DNA of 64,000 bases from Gordonia jinghuaiqii (GCF_014041935.1 NZ_CP059491.1:620001-684000), one strand, 5' to 3'. Positions 34,960 through 43,622 are shown, counted from the stretch's first letter. The notes: a model not told the origin generated them from the letters alone. A program made the numbers and translations.

Positions 34960-36143
34960 TGTCCGGATCGATTCGCGGCGCGACCGCCGTCGTCGGGGTC
35001 GCCGAAATGCATTACAAGCGTGGCCAATCGCCGATGACCGAGCAGCAGATGACCATCAAGGCCATCCTCGATGCGTGTGCCGACGCCGGGGTATCGCCTC
35101 GGGAGATCGACGGGTTCGTCTCGTACGCAGGCGGTTCCAACGACGGCCCCATCCTCGGCGCGGCTCTGATGGTCGACGAGCTGCGGTGGTCGAACATGAT
35201 GTGGGGCGGCGGTGGAGGCAGCGTGGCCGCGGCCATCACCAACGCGGCCGTTGCGATCACGTCGGGGCAGGCGGACTGCGTCGTCGTGTACCGCGCCATG
35301 TCGCAGGCCGACACCGGACGACTCGGCTACGCCAAGTACCACTACGGCCCGCACTTCCTGGCGCACGGCGTCGGCTCGCCCGCACAGATCTGTGCGATGC
35401 GGACGCAGCGGATGCTCGAGCACGACGGGGTTCCGCGATCGGCGATGCGCTCGCTCGTGCTGGCGGCGTATCAGCACGCGCAACAGAACCCCACGGCCCA
35501 GGGGCACGGTCGACCGCTCGACGAGGAGACCTACGAATCGTCGAGGCTCATCGCCGAACCGTTCCATCTGTACGACTGCTCGCGGGAGAGTGACGGTGCG
35601 GTGGCACTCGTCCTGGTCTCCGCCGACCGGGCACGCGAACTCCGTTCCGACCCGGCGTATGTCATCGCCGGTGCGCAGGGCGCGCCGGGAGGCTACTGCG
35701 AGCGCGTCGACAACGACGAGCAGTACTCGACCGCCGGTTTCGGCCCGGCGAACAACGGCAAACCCGGTGTCGCCGAACGTCTCTGGTCTTCCGCGGGGAT
35801 CGTCCCCGACGACGTCGACGTCGTGCAGGTCTACGAGAACTTCAGCGGCCCGGCGGTCGCGGCACTCATCGACCATCGCCTGTGTCCGCCCGGAGAAGCG
35901 GCAGGCACGGTCATGACGGTGGAGAACCTGACCGCACCACACGGGAAGCTCCCGGTGAACACCAGCGGCGGCAACCTGGCGGACTCGTTCATCAACGGTC
36001 TGAACCTCGCGGCGGAGGCCGTGCGCCAGATCCGCGGCACCTCGACCAACCAGGTCTCCGACGCCAAGTGCTCGCTCTTCATCGGGGGTCCGATGGCGCC
36101 GCTGGTCAGCTCGGTGTTGTTCGGCCACGAAGACACGCTCTAG
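34959..36143 (+). CDS. Thiolase-like lipid-transfer protein, possible aldolase
   Basis: A 394-residue thiolase-fold protein of the lipid-transfer (SCP2/Ltp) type. Seen: GATAVVGVAEMHYKRG, SGQADCVVVYRAMSQ, DDVDVVQVYENFSGPAVAAL and NTSGGNLADSF. The usual nucleophile loop is GGGGGS (residues 83-88), with no Cys. With the DUF35 protein directly upstream it matches the layout of Ltp2-ChsH2 side-chain aldolases, which release a C2 or C3 CoA unit from a beta-hydroxyacyl-CoA. That function is inference from family and context. Confidence 0.82.
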   Translation: MSGSIRGATAVVGVAEMHYKRGQSPMTEQQMTIKAILDACADAGVSPREIDGFVSYAGGSNDGPILGAALMVDELRWSNMMWGGGGGSVAAAITNAAVAITSGQADCVVVYRAMSQADTGRLGYAKYHYGPHFLAHGVGSPAQICAMRTQRMLEHDGVPRSAMRSLVLAAYQHAQQNPTAQGHGRPLDEETYESSRLIAEPFHLYDCSRESDGAVALVLVSADRARELRSDPAYVIAGAQGAPGGYCERVDNDEQYSTAGFGPANNGKPGVAERLWSSAGIVPDDVDVVQVYENFSGPAVAALIDHRLCPPGEAAGTVMTVENLTAPHGKLPVNTSGGNLADSFINGLNLAAEAVRQIRGTSTNQVSDAKCSLFIGGPMAPLVSSVLFGHEDTL

Positions 36144-36171
36144 CCAGGCACGCAGACACCGAAGGGTCATC

Positions 36172-37611
36172 ATGTTGGATCGCAACGAGCTGTTCATCGA
36201 CGGGAACTGGGCTCCGCCGTCGTCGGGGGAGTACGGCGACGTCATCGAGGCCGCCACCGAGAAGGTGCTCGGCCGTAGTGCCATGGCGGGGACCGCGGAC
36301 ATCGATGCCGCCGTCGCGGCCGCACGGGCCGCGCTCGACGGGCCGTGGGGATCGATGAGCAGGGCCGAGCGCGCCGATGTCCTCGACCGGTTCGCCGCGG
36401 CGATGACCGCCCGGGCCCGCGACACCGCCGAGCTGGTCAGTCGCGAGAACGGGATGCCCATCAGCCTGGCGAAGCCGACGAACGGCTACGGTCCCGCGGC
36501 GATGCTCTCCTACTACGCGGGCCTGATCCGGGCCGCGGAGGACGAAGAGGTGCGACCCGGTGCGTTGGGCGGTCGTACCGTCGTCCGTAGTGAGCCGGTC
36601 GGGGTGGTCGCGGCGATCACGCCGTGGAACTACCCGCAGCCGCTCGCCGCGATGAAGATCGCGCCCGCCCTCGCGGCGGGTTGCACGGTCGTCCTCAAGC
36701 CCGCACCCGAAACCGCGCTCGACGCTTTCGTTTTCGCCGACGCGGCACAGGAAGCCGGTCTGCCTGCCGGTGTGCTCAACGTCGTCCCGGGCGGCCGTGA
36801 GGCCGGAGCGCACCTCGTCGAGCACTCGGGCGTCGACAAGGTGGCGTTCACCGGGTCGACCGCCGCCGGACGTGCGATCGGAGAGGTGTGCGGCCGCCTG
36901 TTGCGTCCGGTGACCCTGGAGCTCGGCGGGAAGTCGGCCGCCATCGTCGCCGACGACGCCGATCTGGATGTGTTCGCCGGTCACCTGCTGGAGGTGTCGC
37001 TCGTGAACAACGGGCAGACCTGCCACGCCAGCACAAGAATTCTGGCCCCGCGGTCACGCTACGGCGAGGTCGTCGACGCGGTCACCGAGACCGTCCGCGC
37101 TCTACGCGTCGGTGACCCGCTCGACAAGACGACCGCCATCGGTCCGCTCGTCAGCGCTGCACAGCGCGACCGGGTCCTCGGCCACATCGGGGCGGGCCGG
37201 GCCGACGGTTACCAGATCACGACGGGGGGCGGTGTTCCCGGCGATCTCCCGCAGGGTTGGTTCGTCGAACCGACGGTGTTCGTCGGCGTCGACAATTCTG
37301 CGTCCATCGCGCAGGAGGAGATCTTCGGTCCGGTGCTGACGATCACCGAGTACTCCGACATCGACGACGCGGTGCGCATCGCCAACGACTCCGTGTACGG
37401 ACTCGGCGGCACGGTGTGGACGACGGACGAGGGGCGCGGCCTCGAACTGGCCCGCCGGATCAGGACGGGGACCGTCGGCGTCAACCACTACGCCCTCGAG
37501 CTCACCGCACCGTTCGGCGGCGTGAAGGCGTCGGGTCTCGGACGCGAACTCGGGCCGGAGGGCCTCGCGCCCTACCTCGCCCCCAAATCGGTGTATTTCG
37601 CCACCCGCTGA
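36172..37611 (+). CDS. Aldehyde dehydrogenase (second)
   Basis: Full-length 479-residue NAD(P)-dependent aldehyde dehydrogenase. Seen: TPWNYPQPLAAMKIAPAL, GSTAAGRAIG, the Glu in LELGGKSA and the Cys in NNGQTCHASTRI. The ATG lies 28 bases after the thiolase-like gene in the same operon. It may oxidise an aldehyde released by the putative aldolase, a different step from the enzyme at 13879. Confidence 0.92.
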   Translation: MLDRNELFIDGNWAPPSSGEYGDVIEAATEKVLGRSAMAGTADIDAAVAAARAALDGPWGSMSRAERADVLDRFAAAMTARARDTAELVSRENGMPISLAKPTNGYGPAAMLSYYAGLIRAAEDEEVRPGALGGRTVVRSEPVGVVAAITPWNYPQPLAAMKIAPALAAGCTVVLKPAPETALDAFVFADAAQEAGLPAGVLNVVPGGREAGAHLVEHSGVDKVAFTGSTAAGRAIGEVCGRLLRPVTLELGGKSAAIVADDADLDVFAGHLLEVSLVNNGQTCHASTRILAPRSRYGEVVDAVTETVRALRVGDPLDKTTAIGPLVSAAQRDRVLGHIGAGRADGYQITTGGGVPGDLPQGWFVEPTVFVGVDNSASIAQEEIFGPVLTITEYSDIDDAVRIANDSVYGLGGTVWTTDEGRGLELARRIRTGTVGVNHYALELTAPFGGVKASGLGRELGPEGLAPYLAPKSVYFATR

Positions 37612-37636
37612 TCATCTGAGTTTCGACAGGAGTGAC

Positions 37637-40030
37637 ATGTTGGGTCTGCCCCTCAACGGAGTACGGGTCGTCGACGTGACCGATGGTCTCGGCGAGTCGT
37701 GCGGACGGTTCCTCGCCGACCTGGGCGCCGAGGTGATCCGTGTCGAACCTCCGGGGGGTTCGGCGTCGCGTCGAAACGAGCCGATCGAGTCCGGGATCAG
37801 CATTCCCTTCGCACTGAACAACGCGAACAAGCGGGTCGTCGTGCTGGACCTCGATTCCGACGCCGACAGGTCCCGATTCGTCGATCTGGTCGGGGATGCG
37901 GACATCCTCATCGAGACCACACCGCCCGGATCGCCTGCCGGACTGGGACTGTCGCCGACCGAGCACCTGGATCGCCACCGTGAACTCGTCGCCGTCTCGA
38001 TCAGCGGATTCGGTCAGACCGGCCCCTATAGCGATTGGGCCGCAACCGAATCGGTGATCTACGCGATGAGCGGAGTGCTGTCGCGGTCCGGCGAGCCGGG
38101 CCGGGAGCCGCTGCTGCCCCCGGCCGGACTCGTCGAACAGTCGGTGGGGGTGCACGCGGCCTGGTCGGCGCTGCTCGCGTACTACGACCGCTTGCGCACC
38201 GGCCGTGGACAACTCGTCGACATCTCGGCGTTCGAGGCGGTGGTCCACGGTTTCGATCCCGGCTTCGGTGTGCAGGGCTCGGCCGCGGCGGGTCGCCGCG
38301 ACGACTTCCCGCGCGGCCGCCCCGACGCCGCGAACTTCTACCCGGTGCTGCGCTGTGCGGACGGACAGGTGCGGATCTGCCTGCTGGCGAAGCGTCAGTG
38401 GCGCGCCATGTTCTCCTGGCTCGGCGAGCCCGCCGAATTCGCTGATCCCGCCTTCGACACCATCCCGGCACGTTTCGCGGCCGCGGACCGCCTGCATCCG
38501 CTGATCGAGGAACTGTTCGCCGGACACACGCGCGACGAGCTGGTCGCCGAGGGTGCCGTGCGCGGCATTCCGATCGGCGGCGTGCTGCGTCCCTCCGAGG
38601 TGCTCGACAACGACCACTTCGCCGCCGCCGGGACACTCGTCGACGCCGAGCTCGCACCCGGTGTCACGGCCCGCATCCCGTCGGGCTACGTCAAGATCGA
38701 TGGACAGCGAGCGGGATTCCGGCACCATGCGCAGGCGGTCGAGGTCGTGGACGCTTGGTCCGGTACGACCGACGCCCGCGATCTCACACCGGACGCGGGC
38801 GAGCCCGGCACCCATCCGTTCACCGGACTGCGCGTGCTCGATCTCGGGGTCGTGGTGTTCGGGGCCGAACTCGGACGGCAGTTCGCCGACCACGGCGCCG
38901 ACGTGATCAAGGTCGAGAACCGAGACTTCCCGGATGGTCTGCGGCAGTCGAAGAAGGCGTCCTCGCTCGCCGCGTCGGTCGCCTGGGGTCACCGCAACCG
39001 CCGCTCTCTGGGTGTGAACCTCCGTACCGACGAGGGCCGAAAGCTGTTCCGGCAGCTCGCCGCGGACGCCGACGTGGTCCTCGCCAACTTCAAACCCGGG
39101 ACCCTCGACTCGATGGGGATCGGCTATGAAGAACTGCGCGAGATCAATCCGCGCATCATCGTCTCCGACGGCAGCGCCTTCGGTAGCACCGGCCCGTGGA
39201 ACACCCGACTCGGCTACGGTCCTCTCGTACGTGCGGCCTGCGGCGTCTCGGCGCTGTGGCGGTATTCCGGCTCCGACACGGGACTGAGCGACGGCTCGAC
39301 GGTGTACCCCGACCACATCGGCGGACAGGTGGCCGCGGTGGCCGTGCTCGCCGCCCTGATCGCCCGGCTGGCGCACGGACGCGGTGCCGAGATCGAGGTG
39401 GCACAGGCCGATACGGCTCTCGTCGCGCTCGGGGGCCAGCTCGTCCGCGAATCGTTGGCACCGGGATCGGTGTCGGCCGTGGGTAACACCGATCCGTTCG
39501 CCGCACCGGCCGGCGTGTACCCGTGTACCGGCGACGACGAGTGGTGCGTGGTCGCGGTCCGCGACGATCGTGACTGGCGCAACCTCACCCGTGTCATCGG
39601 GCGTGACGATCTTGCCGAGGACGTCCGATTCGGGCTCGCGGACAGGCGGATCGAGAATCGGGACGAGGCGGACAAGGTCCTGACGGAATGGTTGTCGGAG
39701 CGGACGCCCACCGAGGCGATGACCGCACTCCAGGAGGCAGGCGTCCCCGCCGGTGCGATGGTCCGCCTACCCGAGTTGCTGACCGACCCCCATCTGGTGG
39801 CGCGGGATGCCTACACCTCGCTCGAACATCCGTTGCTCCCGGCGCCGCTGCCCACGGCGGTGCGTGTCGCACGGTTCACGTCGATCCCCGATGCGCCGCT
39901 GCACCCGGCACCCCTGCCCGGTGCCGACACGCATGAGGTCGCGGTCGGGTTGCTCGGCCTCGACGAAGCCGAGTACGAGCGATGCGTCGCCGCCGGTATC
40001 CTCCAGCCACTCGAGGAGAGTGCACGATGA
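37637..40030 (+). CDS. Double-length type III CoA-transferase (CaiB/BaiF)
   Basis: A 797-residue protein made of two CaiB/BaiF domains in tandem. The first covers about residues 5-370 (LNGVRVVDVTDGLGESCGRFLADLGAEVIRVE) and the second about 395-785 (TGLRVLDLGVVVFGAELGRQFADHGADVIKVE, seen as GADVIKVE). Family enzymes are usually single domains of ~400 residues that work as interlocked dimers. At the position of the catalytic Asp the first half has Glu (E200 in VDISAFEA), while the second has Asp (about D592 in IEVAQADTA). It probably transfers CoA to the pathway acid, perhaps with one active site. Confidence 0.85.
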   Translation: MLGLPLNGVRVVDVTDGLGESCGRFLADLGAEVIRVEPPGGSASRRNEPIESGISIPFALNNANKRVVVLDLDSDADRSRFVDLVGDADILIETTPPGSPAGLGLSPTEHLDRHRELVAVSISGFGQTGPYSDWAATESVIYAMSGVLSRSGEPGREPLLPPAGLVEQSVGVHAAWSALLAYYDRLRTGRGQLVDISAFEAVVHGFDPGFGVQGSAAAGRRDDFPRGRPDAANFYPVLRCADGQVRICLLAKRQWRAMFSWLGEPAEFADPAFDTIPARFAAADRLHPLIEELFAGHTRDELVAEGAVRGIPIGGVLRPSEVLDNDHFAAAGTLVDAELAPGVTARIPSGYVKIDGQRAGFRHHAQAVEVVDAWSGTTDARDLTPDAGEPGTHPFTGLRVLDLGVVVFGAELGRQFADHGADVIKVENRDFPDGLRQSKKASSLAASVAWGHRNRRSLGVNLRTDEGRKLFRQLAADADVVLANFKPGTLDSMGIGYEELREINPRIIVSDGSAFGSTGPWNTRLGYGPLVRAACGVSALWRYSGSDTGLSDGSTVYPDHIGGQVAAVAVLAALIARLAHGRGAEIEVAQADTALVALGGQLVRESLAPGSVSAVGNTDPFAAPAGVYPCTGDDEWCVVAVRDDRDWRNLTRVIGRDDLAEDVRFGLADRRIENRDEADKVLTEWLSERTPTEAMTALQEAGVPAGAMVRLPELLTDPHLVARDAYTSLEHPLLPAPLPTAVRVARFTSIPDAPLHPAPLPGADTHEVAVGLLGLDEAEYERCVAAGILQPLEESAR

Positions 40031-41013
40031 TCACGTATGAATGGCGGCCTCGCCTCGAGGGTGACGAGCTCGACGAAGTGATCGAACTCGTCACTGCAGC
40101 AGCCGAATACGACGAGGAGGCAGGGTTCTCGCATATCGATCCCACCACCGTCCGGGAGGTCGGTGACGGCAGCCGCACCGTCGCGCACCTGCCCATCAAG
40201 GCGCGGCGCGACCTCAGCCCGCTCGACGATGCCCCGATGGTGATCGTGGCGTACCTGCATCTTGCGGTCGACGCCGACGGGCTGGGCACCGTCGCCTATG
40301 TGGTCCACCCCGAGTATCGGTCCCGGGGCATCACCACACTGCTCGTCGAGGAGATCGGTCTCGAGACCGACGGAGTGGCCGGCTGGGACCACACCGGGGC
40401 CAGAGCACTTCGCTGCTGGGCGTATTCGACGCACCCCGCGTCGGGACGCCTCACGCGCCGCTTCGGGATACCGGCGGTCAGCCGCCAGTGGACGCTGGTC
40501 CGGCACCTGACCGGCCCCTTCGCGCTGCCGCTCGACAAGCCCGAGGTCCCGGCCGGGGTCAGCGTCGCCGAGCCACGGGAGCTCGCCGCCGACGATCAGG
40601 TGATCGCCGGCGTCCTCGCGTCCTCGGAACTCGCACCGCGGCATCGTGATCGCATCTCCGACGACCTGCGCCTCGGTGGCGGGCTGGTCGTCGACGCGCG
40701 GAACGAGGACGGGGAAGTTCTCGGGTTCGTGTGGTTCTCGACCGAGCATCGCCGCCACCTCGAACTGCGTGCCGCACCGGTCGACGCGCTGGTGCTCACC
40801 TCGGCCGCGCGGGGCGGAGGCATCGGGACCGCCCTGTTGCTCGGTGCGCTCTGGCACCAACTCGACGCCGGCGTCAAGGTGTCCACGCTACGAATCGATC
40901 CCGACGATGCGGGGGCGGTCCGGATGTGCAGGTTGCTCGGCTACGAGCAGGAAGATGTGCACTCCTGCTACCAGCTCGGCGAGAGCTCGAGCCCGCCGCC
41001 GACGTTTCGCTGA
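40027..41013 (+). CDS. Double GNAT acetyltransferase resembling mycothiol synthase
   Basis: A 328-residue protein of two GNAT domains. The N-terminal half (GTVAYVVHPEYRSRGITTLLVEE) and the C-terminal half (SAARGGGIGTALLLGALWHQL, then IDPDDAGAVRMCRLLGYEQEDVHSCYQL) both keep acetyl-CoA loops. The overall plan is that of MshD, the last enzyme of mycothiol synthesis. Being inside a catabolic operon (4-base overlap with the CoA-transferase) it is more likely a paralogue with another acceptor. The housekeeping mshD cannot be excluded. Confidence 0.7.
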   Translation: MITYEWRPRLEGDELDEVIELVTAAAEYDEEAGFSHIDPTTVREVGDGSRTVAHLPIKARRDLSPLDDAPMVIVAYLHLAVDADGLGTVAYVVHPEYRSRGITTLLVEEIGLETDGVAGWDHTGARALRCWAYSTHPASGRLTRRFGIPAVSRQWTLVRHLTGPFALPLDKPEVPAGVSVAEPRELAADDQVIAGVLASSELAPRHRDRISDDLRLGGGLVVDARNEDGEVLGFVWFSTEHRRHLELRAAPVDALVLTSAARGGGIGTALLLGALWHQLDAGVKVSTLRIDPDDAGAVRMCRLLGYEQEDVHSCYQLGESSSPPPTFR

Positions 41014-41042
41014 CACGACTTCCGATATGTGAGAAGGCCTTG

Positions 41043-42023
41043 ATGAACGACAACCGGACCGAGGCAGCCGCGCTCGACAACCACAAGCTGCGCGTGGTTG
41101 CGAAAGAGGTTGCGGCCGAGGGGGTCGTGTCACTCGTCCTCGCCGAGCCCGACGGCGGCGATCTGCCGGAGTGGTCCCCGGGTGCCCACCTCGACCTGGT
41201 ACTCGGCGAGAGCCTGATCCGCCAGTACTCCCTGTGCGGTGACGCGTACGACCGAAGCTGTCTCCGGGTGGCGGTTCTCCGCGAACCGGCGAGTCGCGGC
41301 GGTTCGCAAAGTGTGCACGAGGACGTTTCGGTCGGGGACCTGATCGCGGTCAAGGGACCCCGGAACAACTTCCCGCTCGTCGATGCGCCGTCGTATCTGT
41401 TCGTCGCCGGCGGCATCGGCATCACCCCGCTGGTGCCGATGATCGCCGAGGTCGACGCGCGGGGTGCCGAGTGGACGTTGCTCTACGGCGGTCGGACCGC
41501 GTCGGGAATGGCTTTCGCCGATGTGCTGGCGCAACGATATTCCGATCGCGTCCGGGTGAGACCGCAGGACGAGTTCGGTCTGCTCGACCTCGACGGAGCG
41601 CTCGACGCGGCGAGCCCGGGCACCGCCGTCTACTGTTGCGGTCCCGAACCGTTGCTGGCGGCGATCGAGGACAAGTGCGGGTCTCGCAGCGGCATCGAAC
41701 TCCACCTCGAACGCTTCGCACCCAAGGCCGTGCCGGAGGGGTCGGATTCAGAGGCAACAACATTCGACGTGGTTCTCGACCGTAGTGGACGAACGGTCAC
41801 CGTCGGGGCCCACGAAACGGTGCTCGACGCGCTGCTGCGGGACGGCGTCGACGTCGACTTCTCCTGCCGCGAGGGCACCTGCGGCACCTGCGAACAGCCG
41901 GTTCTCGAGGGCGTCCCGGACCATCGGGATTCCGTGCTCGACGACGACGAACAGGCCGCGAACGACTGCATGATGGTGTGTGTGTCACGCAGCTGCTCGG
42001 CGCGGCTGGTGCTCGATCTCTGA
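41043..42023 (+). CDS. Phthalate-dioxygenase-type reductase (FMN, NAD, 2Fe-2S)
   Basis: A 326-residue electron-transfer protein in the order flavin domain, NAD domain, ferredoxin. Seen: RQYSLCGD (flavin binding), GGIGITPLVPMI, YCCGPEPLL (NAD binding), and C-terminal Cys in CREGTCGTCEQP plus a later Cys (SRSCSAR). This single-protein reductase type normally feeds Rieske oxygenases, and none but the one at 18275 is in the window. It is the last gene of the operon starting at 34187. Confidence 0.92.
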   Translation: MNDNRTEAAALDNHKLRVVAKEVAAEGVVSLVLAEPDGGDLPEWSPGAHLDLVLGESLIRQYSLCGDAYDRSCLRVAVLREPASRGGSQSVHEDVSVGDLIAVKGPRNNFPLVDAPSYLFVAGGIGITPLVPMIAEVDARGAEWTLLYGGRTASGMAFADVLAQRYSDRVRVRPQDEFGLLDLDGALDAASPGTAVYCCGPEPLLAAIEDKCGSRSGIELHLERFAPKAVPEGSDSEATTFDVVLDRSGRTVTVGAHETVLDALLRDGVDVDFSCREGTCGTCEQPVLEGVPDHRDSVLDDDEQAANDCMMVCVSRSCSARLVLDL

Positions 42024-42026
42024 CGT

Positions 42027-42068
42027 CCCTTCGATACGCCCCTCCGCAAGCTCCGGGGCTACTCAGGG
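42027..42068. repeat. Palindromic intergenic repeat between convergent genes
   Basis: CCCT...GCCCC...GGGGC...AGGG forms nested inverted arms (42027-42030/42065-42068 and 42038-42042/42055-42059). The flanks TTCGATACGC and CTACTCAGGG resemble dispersed palindromic repeats I remember from Gordonia-type genomes (not verified here). It can terminate transcription from both sides. Confidence 0.5.
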
Positions 42069-42719
42069 AGCAGAGAAGCGCCCCTCCGCCCCCGGGAGCC
42101 CGTGGTCCCGGATGATGCCGTGCAGGAAGCTTCGGACCATCGTCTCGAACAGCTGCTTCTGGGTGAGCTCGTTCTTCGACAACGCCTCTGCGAGAAGCGG
42201 TTGCGAGTCGGCCGACACGTTGGGGAAGATCGCCGAACGGGGACGCGGCGGCCGCGTCGCCTCCATGAGGACCGCGCCGATGGCGAGTGTCTCCATGCCG
42301 TCCAGGATGCGGACATGGAGATCGACCGGCACTCCAGACTCCAGCAGGAACTTCGCGGTGTCCTCGTAGGTGGCGGTGAACAGGTCGCGGGGCAGGTACT
42401 GCAGCAGAACCGGCGCGGCGTTGCGGTGACGGAGGATCGACTGCCGGAAGTTCAGCGCCAGGCTCACGAAGAACTCCGGCCAGTCCGGTCCGGGTTTGAT
42501 CCGGGGGCGTCGGACCGCGGTACCGGCGATGTAGCGGGCGACCTCGGTGAGGATCTCGTTCTTGTCGTCGAAGTGGTGGTACAGCGACGGAGCGCGCACC
42601 CCGAGGTGTTTGGCGAGCTTGGGGAGGCTGAAGGCGTCGAGCCCTTCGGAGTCGATGATCTCGATCGATGCCGTCACGGCGGCATCGCGACTGATCAACG
42701 GCTTGGACGGCCGTGCCAT
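42063..42719 (-). CDS. TetR family regulator, candidate master repressor of the region
   Basis: A 218-residue TetR-family regulator. The DNA-binding domain is in residues ~10-56 with the recognition part LPKLAKHLGVRAPSLYHHFDDKNE. The C-terminal domain resembles those of the TetR_C tetracycline-repressor-like group. An ACCTA-N7-TAGTT site lies 29 bases upstream of its ATG, and six related sites lie before other units of the catabolic/mce region. It is therefore the best candidate for the regulator that binds all of them. A CoA-ester or substrate ligand is likely but unknown. Confidence 0.88.
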   Translation of the reverse strand: MARPSKPLISRDAAVTASIEIIDSEGLDAFSLPKLAKHLGVRAPSLYHHFDDKNEILTEVARYIAGTAVRRPRIKPGPDWPEFFVSLALNFRQSILRHRNAAPVLLQYLPRDLFTATYEDTAKFLLESGVPVDLHVRILDGMETLAIGAVLMEATRPPRPRSAIFPNVSADSQPLLAEALSKNELTQKQLFETMVRSFLHGIIRDHGLPGAEGRFSAP

Positions 42720-42747
42720 TTCTGCCCCTCTCGGCGCCGGTCATCTG

Positions 42748-42764
42748 ACCTAACAAGCGTAGTT
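42748..42764. promoter_or_regulatory. ACCTA-N7-TAGTT operator before the second tetR
   Basis: 17-bp site of the ACCTA-N7-TAGGT family, one mismatch, in the promoter region of the divergently oriented tetR gene. Suggests autoregulation. Confidence 0.55.
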
Positions 42765-42809
42765 TCGGGCCCAGTCTATGTCCACGTGGGCGCCGGGTCG
42801 CCGGGCCGG

Positions 42810-43622
42810 CTACGAGCTGTGATCGACCACCGCGATCGGGCACGACGAGGCGCCGTGCGCGGCCCGCGTCACCGAATTGCCCCACACCGGGAATGAGGTC
42901 CCGCCGCGCGGCCGGGTCACCACCAGCAGTGAGGCCTGGGGGACGGCCCGGACCACCGCACGATGAGGGGCACCGTTGACCAATTGCAGCGTGGCGGTGC
43001 ACTCGGGGAACCGTCGACGCCAGGGCTCGACCACCGCCTCGGCCCGGGCGTAGATGTCGGCGATCCTCGCAGGCGTCGCCGCGTCGGGGATCGCGCAGAT
43101 CACGGAGATCGGGTGTCCGGTGGTACGGGCGAACTCGAATGCGGCGTCCAGTGCGAGATCCGACGGAGCGTCGACGTCGACGGCGACGACGACCGGACCG
43201 CGCGCGGTGAGATTGCCGTAGGGAACGGTCACGACCGGGCACCGCGCCCGTGCCGACAGCGCGGCGCTGATGCTGCCGGTGGTCAGTCGTTCGATCAGGC
43301 CCGGCCGGTGATGGCCGAGGACCAGCATGTCGACGTGCTGCGACAGCCGGGTCAGCAGGGGTATGGCGAAATCGTGCTCGACGACCGTGCTGACCTCGAG
43401 CCCGGGATGCTCGGCGCGGAGCAGATCGGCGATACCGGCCACGTGGGCGACCGTGGCGTCACGGGTGGAGTCGATGTCGAACTCGGTGAGCGGCGCGAGG
43501 GCCATGGACGCCGCGTACCCGTGGACGAGCAGCAGGTGCTCATGCGGGGCCGAGGCGGCCGCCCACTGGGCGGCCGCCTCGGATTCGTCGCTCAGGTCCA
43601 CCCCGACGGCGATGGTGGTCAT
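42810..43622 (-). CDS. Universal stress protein, two Usp domains
   Basis: 270 residues with two tandem Usp domains (about 1-135 and 142-270). The first keeps an ATP-binding pattern LVLGHHRPGLIERLTTGSISAAL; the second is less conserved (VVTRPRGGTSFPVWGNSVT). Its ATG overlaps the MFS pump stop by four bases, so both are made from one message. Confidence 0.88.
   Translation of the reverse strand: MTTIAVGVDLSDESEAAAQWAAASAPHEHLLLVHGYAASMALAPLTEFDIDSTRDATVAHVAGIADLLRAEHPGLEVSTVVEHDFAIPLLTRLSQHVDMLVLGHHRPGLIERLTTGSISAALSARARCPVVTVPYGNLTARGPVVVAVDVDAPSDLALDAAFEFARTTGHPISVICAIPDAATPARIADIYARAEAVVEPWRRRFPECTATLQLVNGAPHRAVVRAVPQASLLVVTRPRGGTSFPVWGNSVTRAAHGASSCPIAVVDHSS

Noticed and set aside
34959..36143. 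Ordinary degradative thiolase (FadA type)
   Set aside because: No Cys at the nucleophile loop, and the partner is a DUF35 protein, which fits the lipid-transfer/aldolase type.
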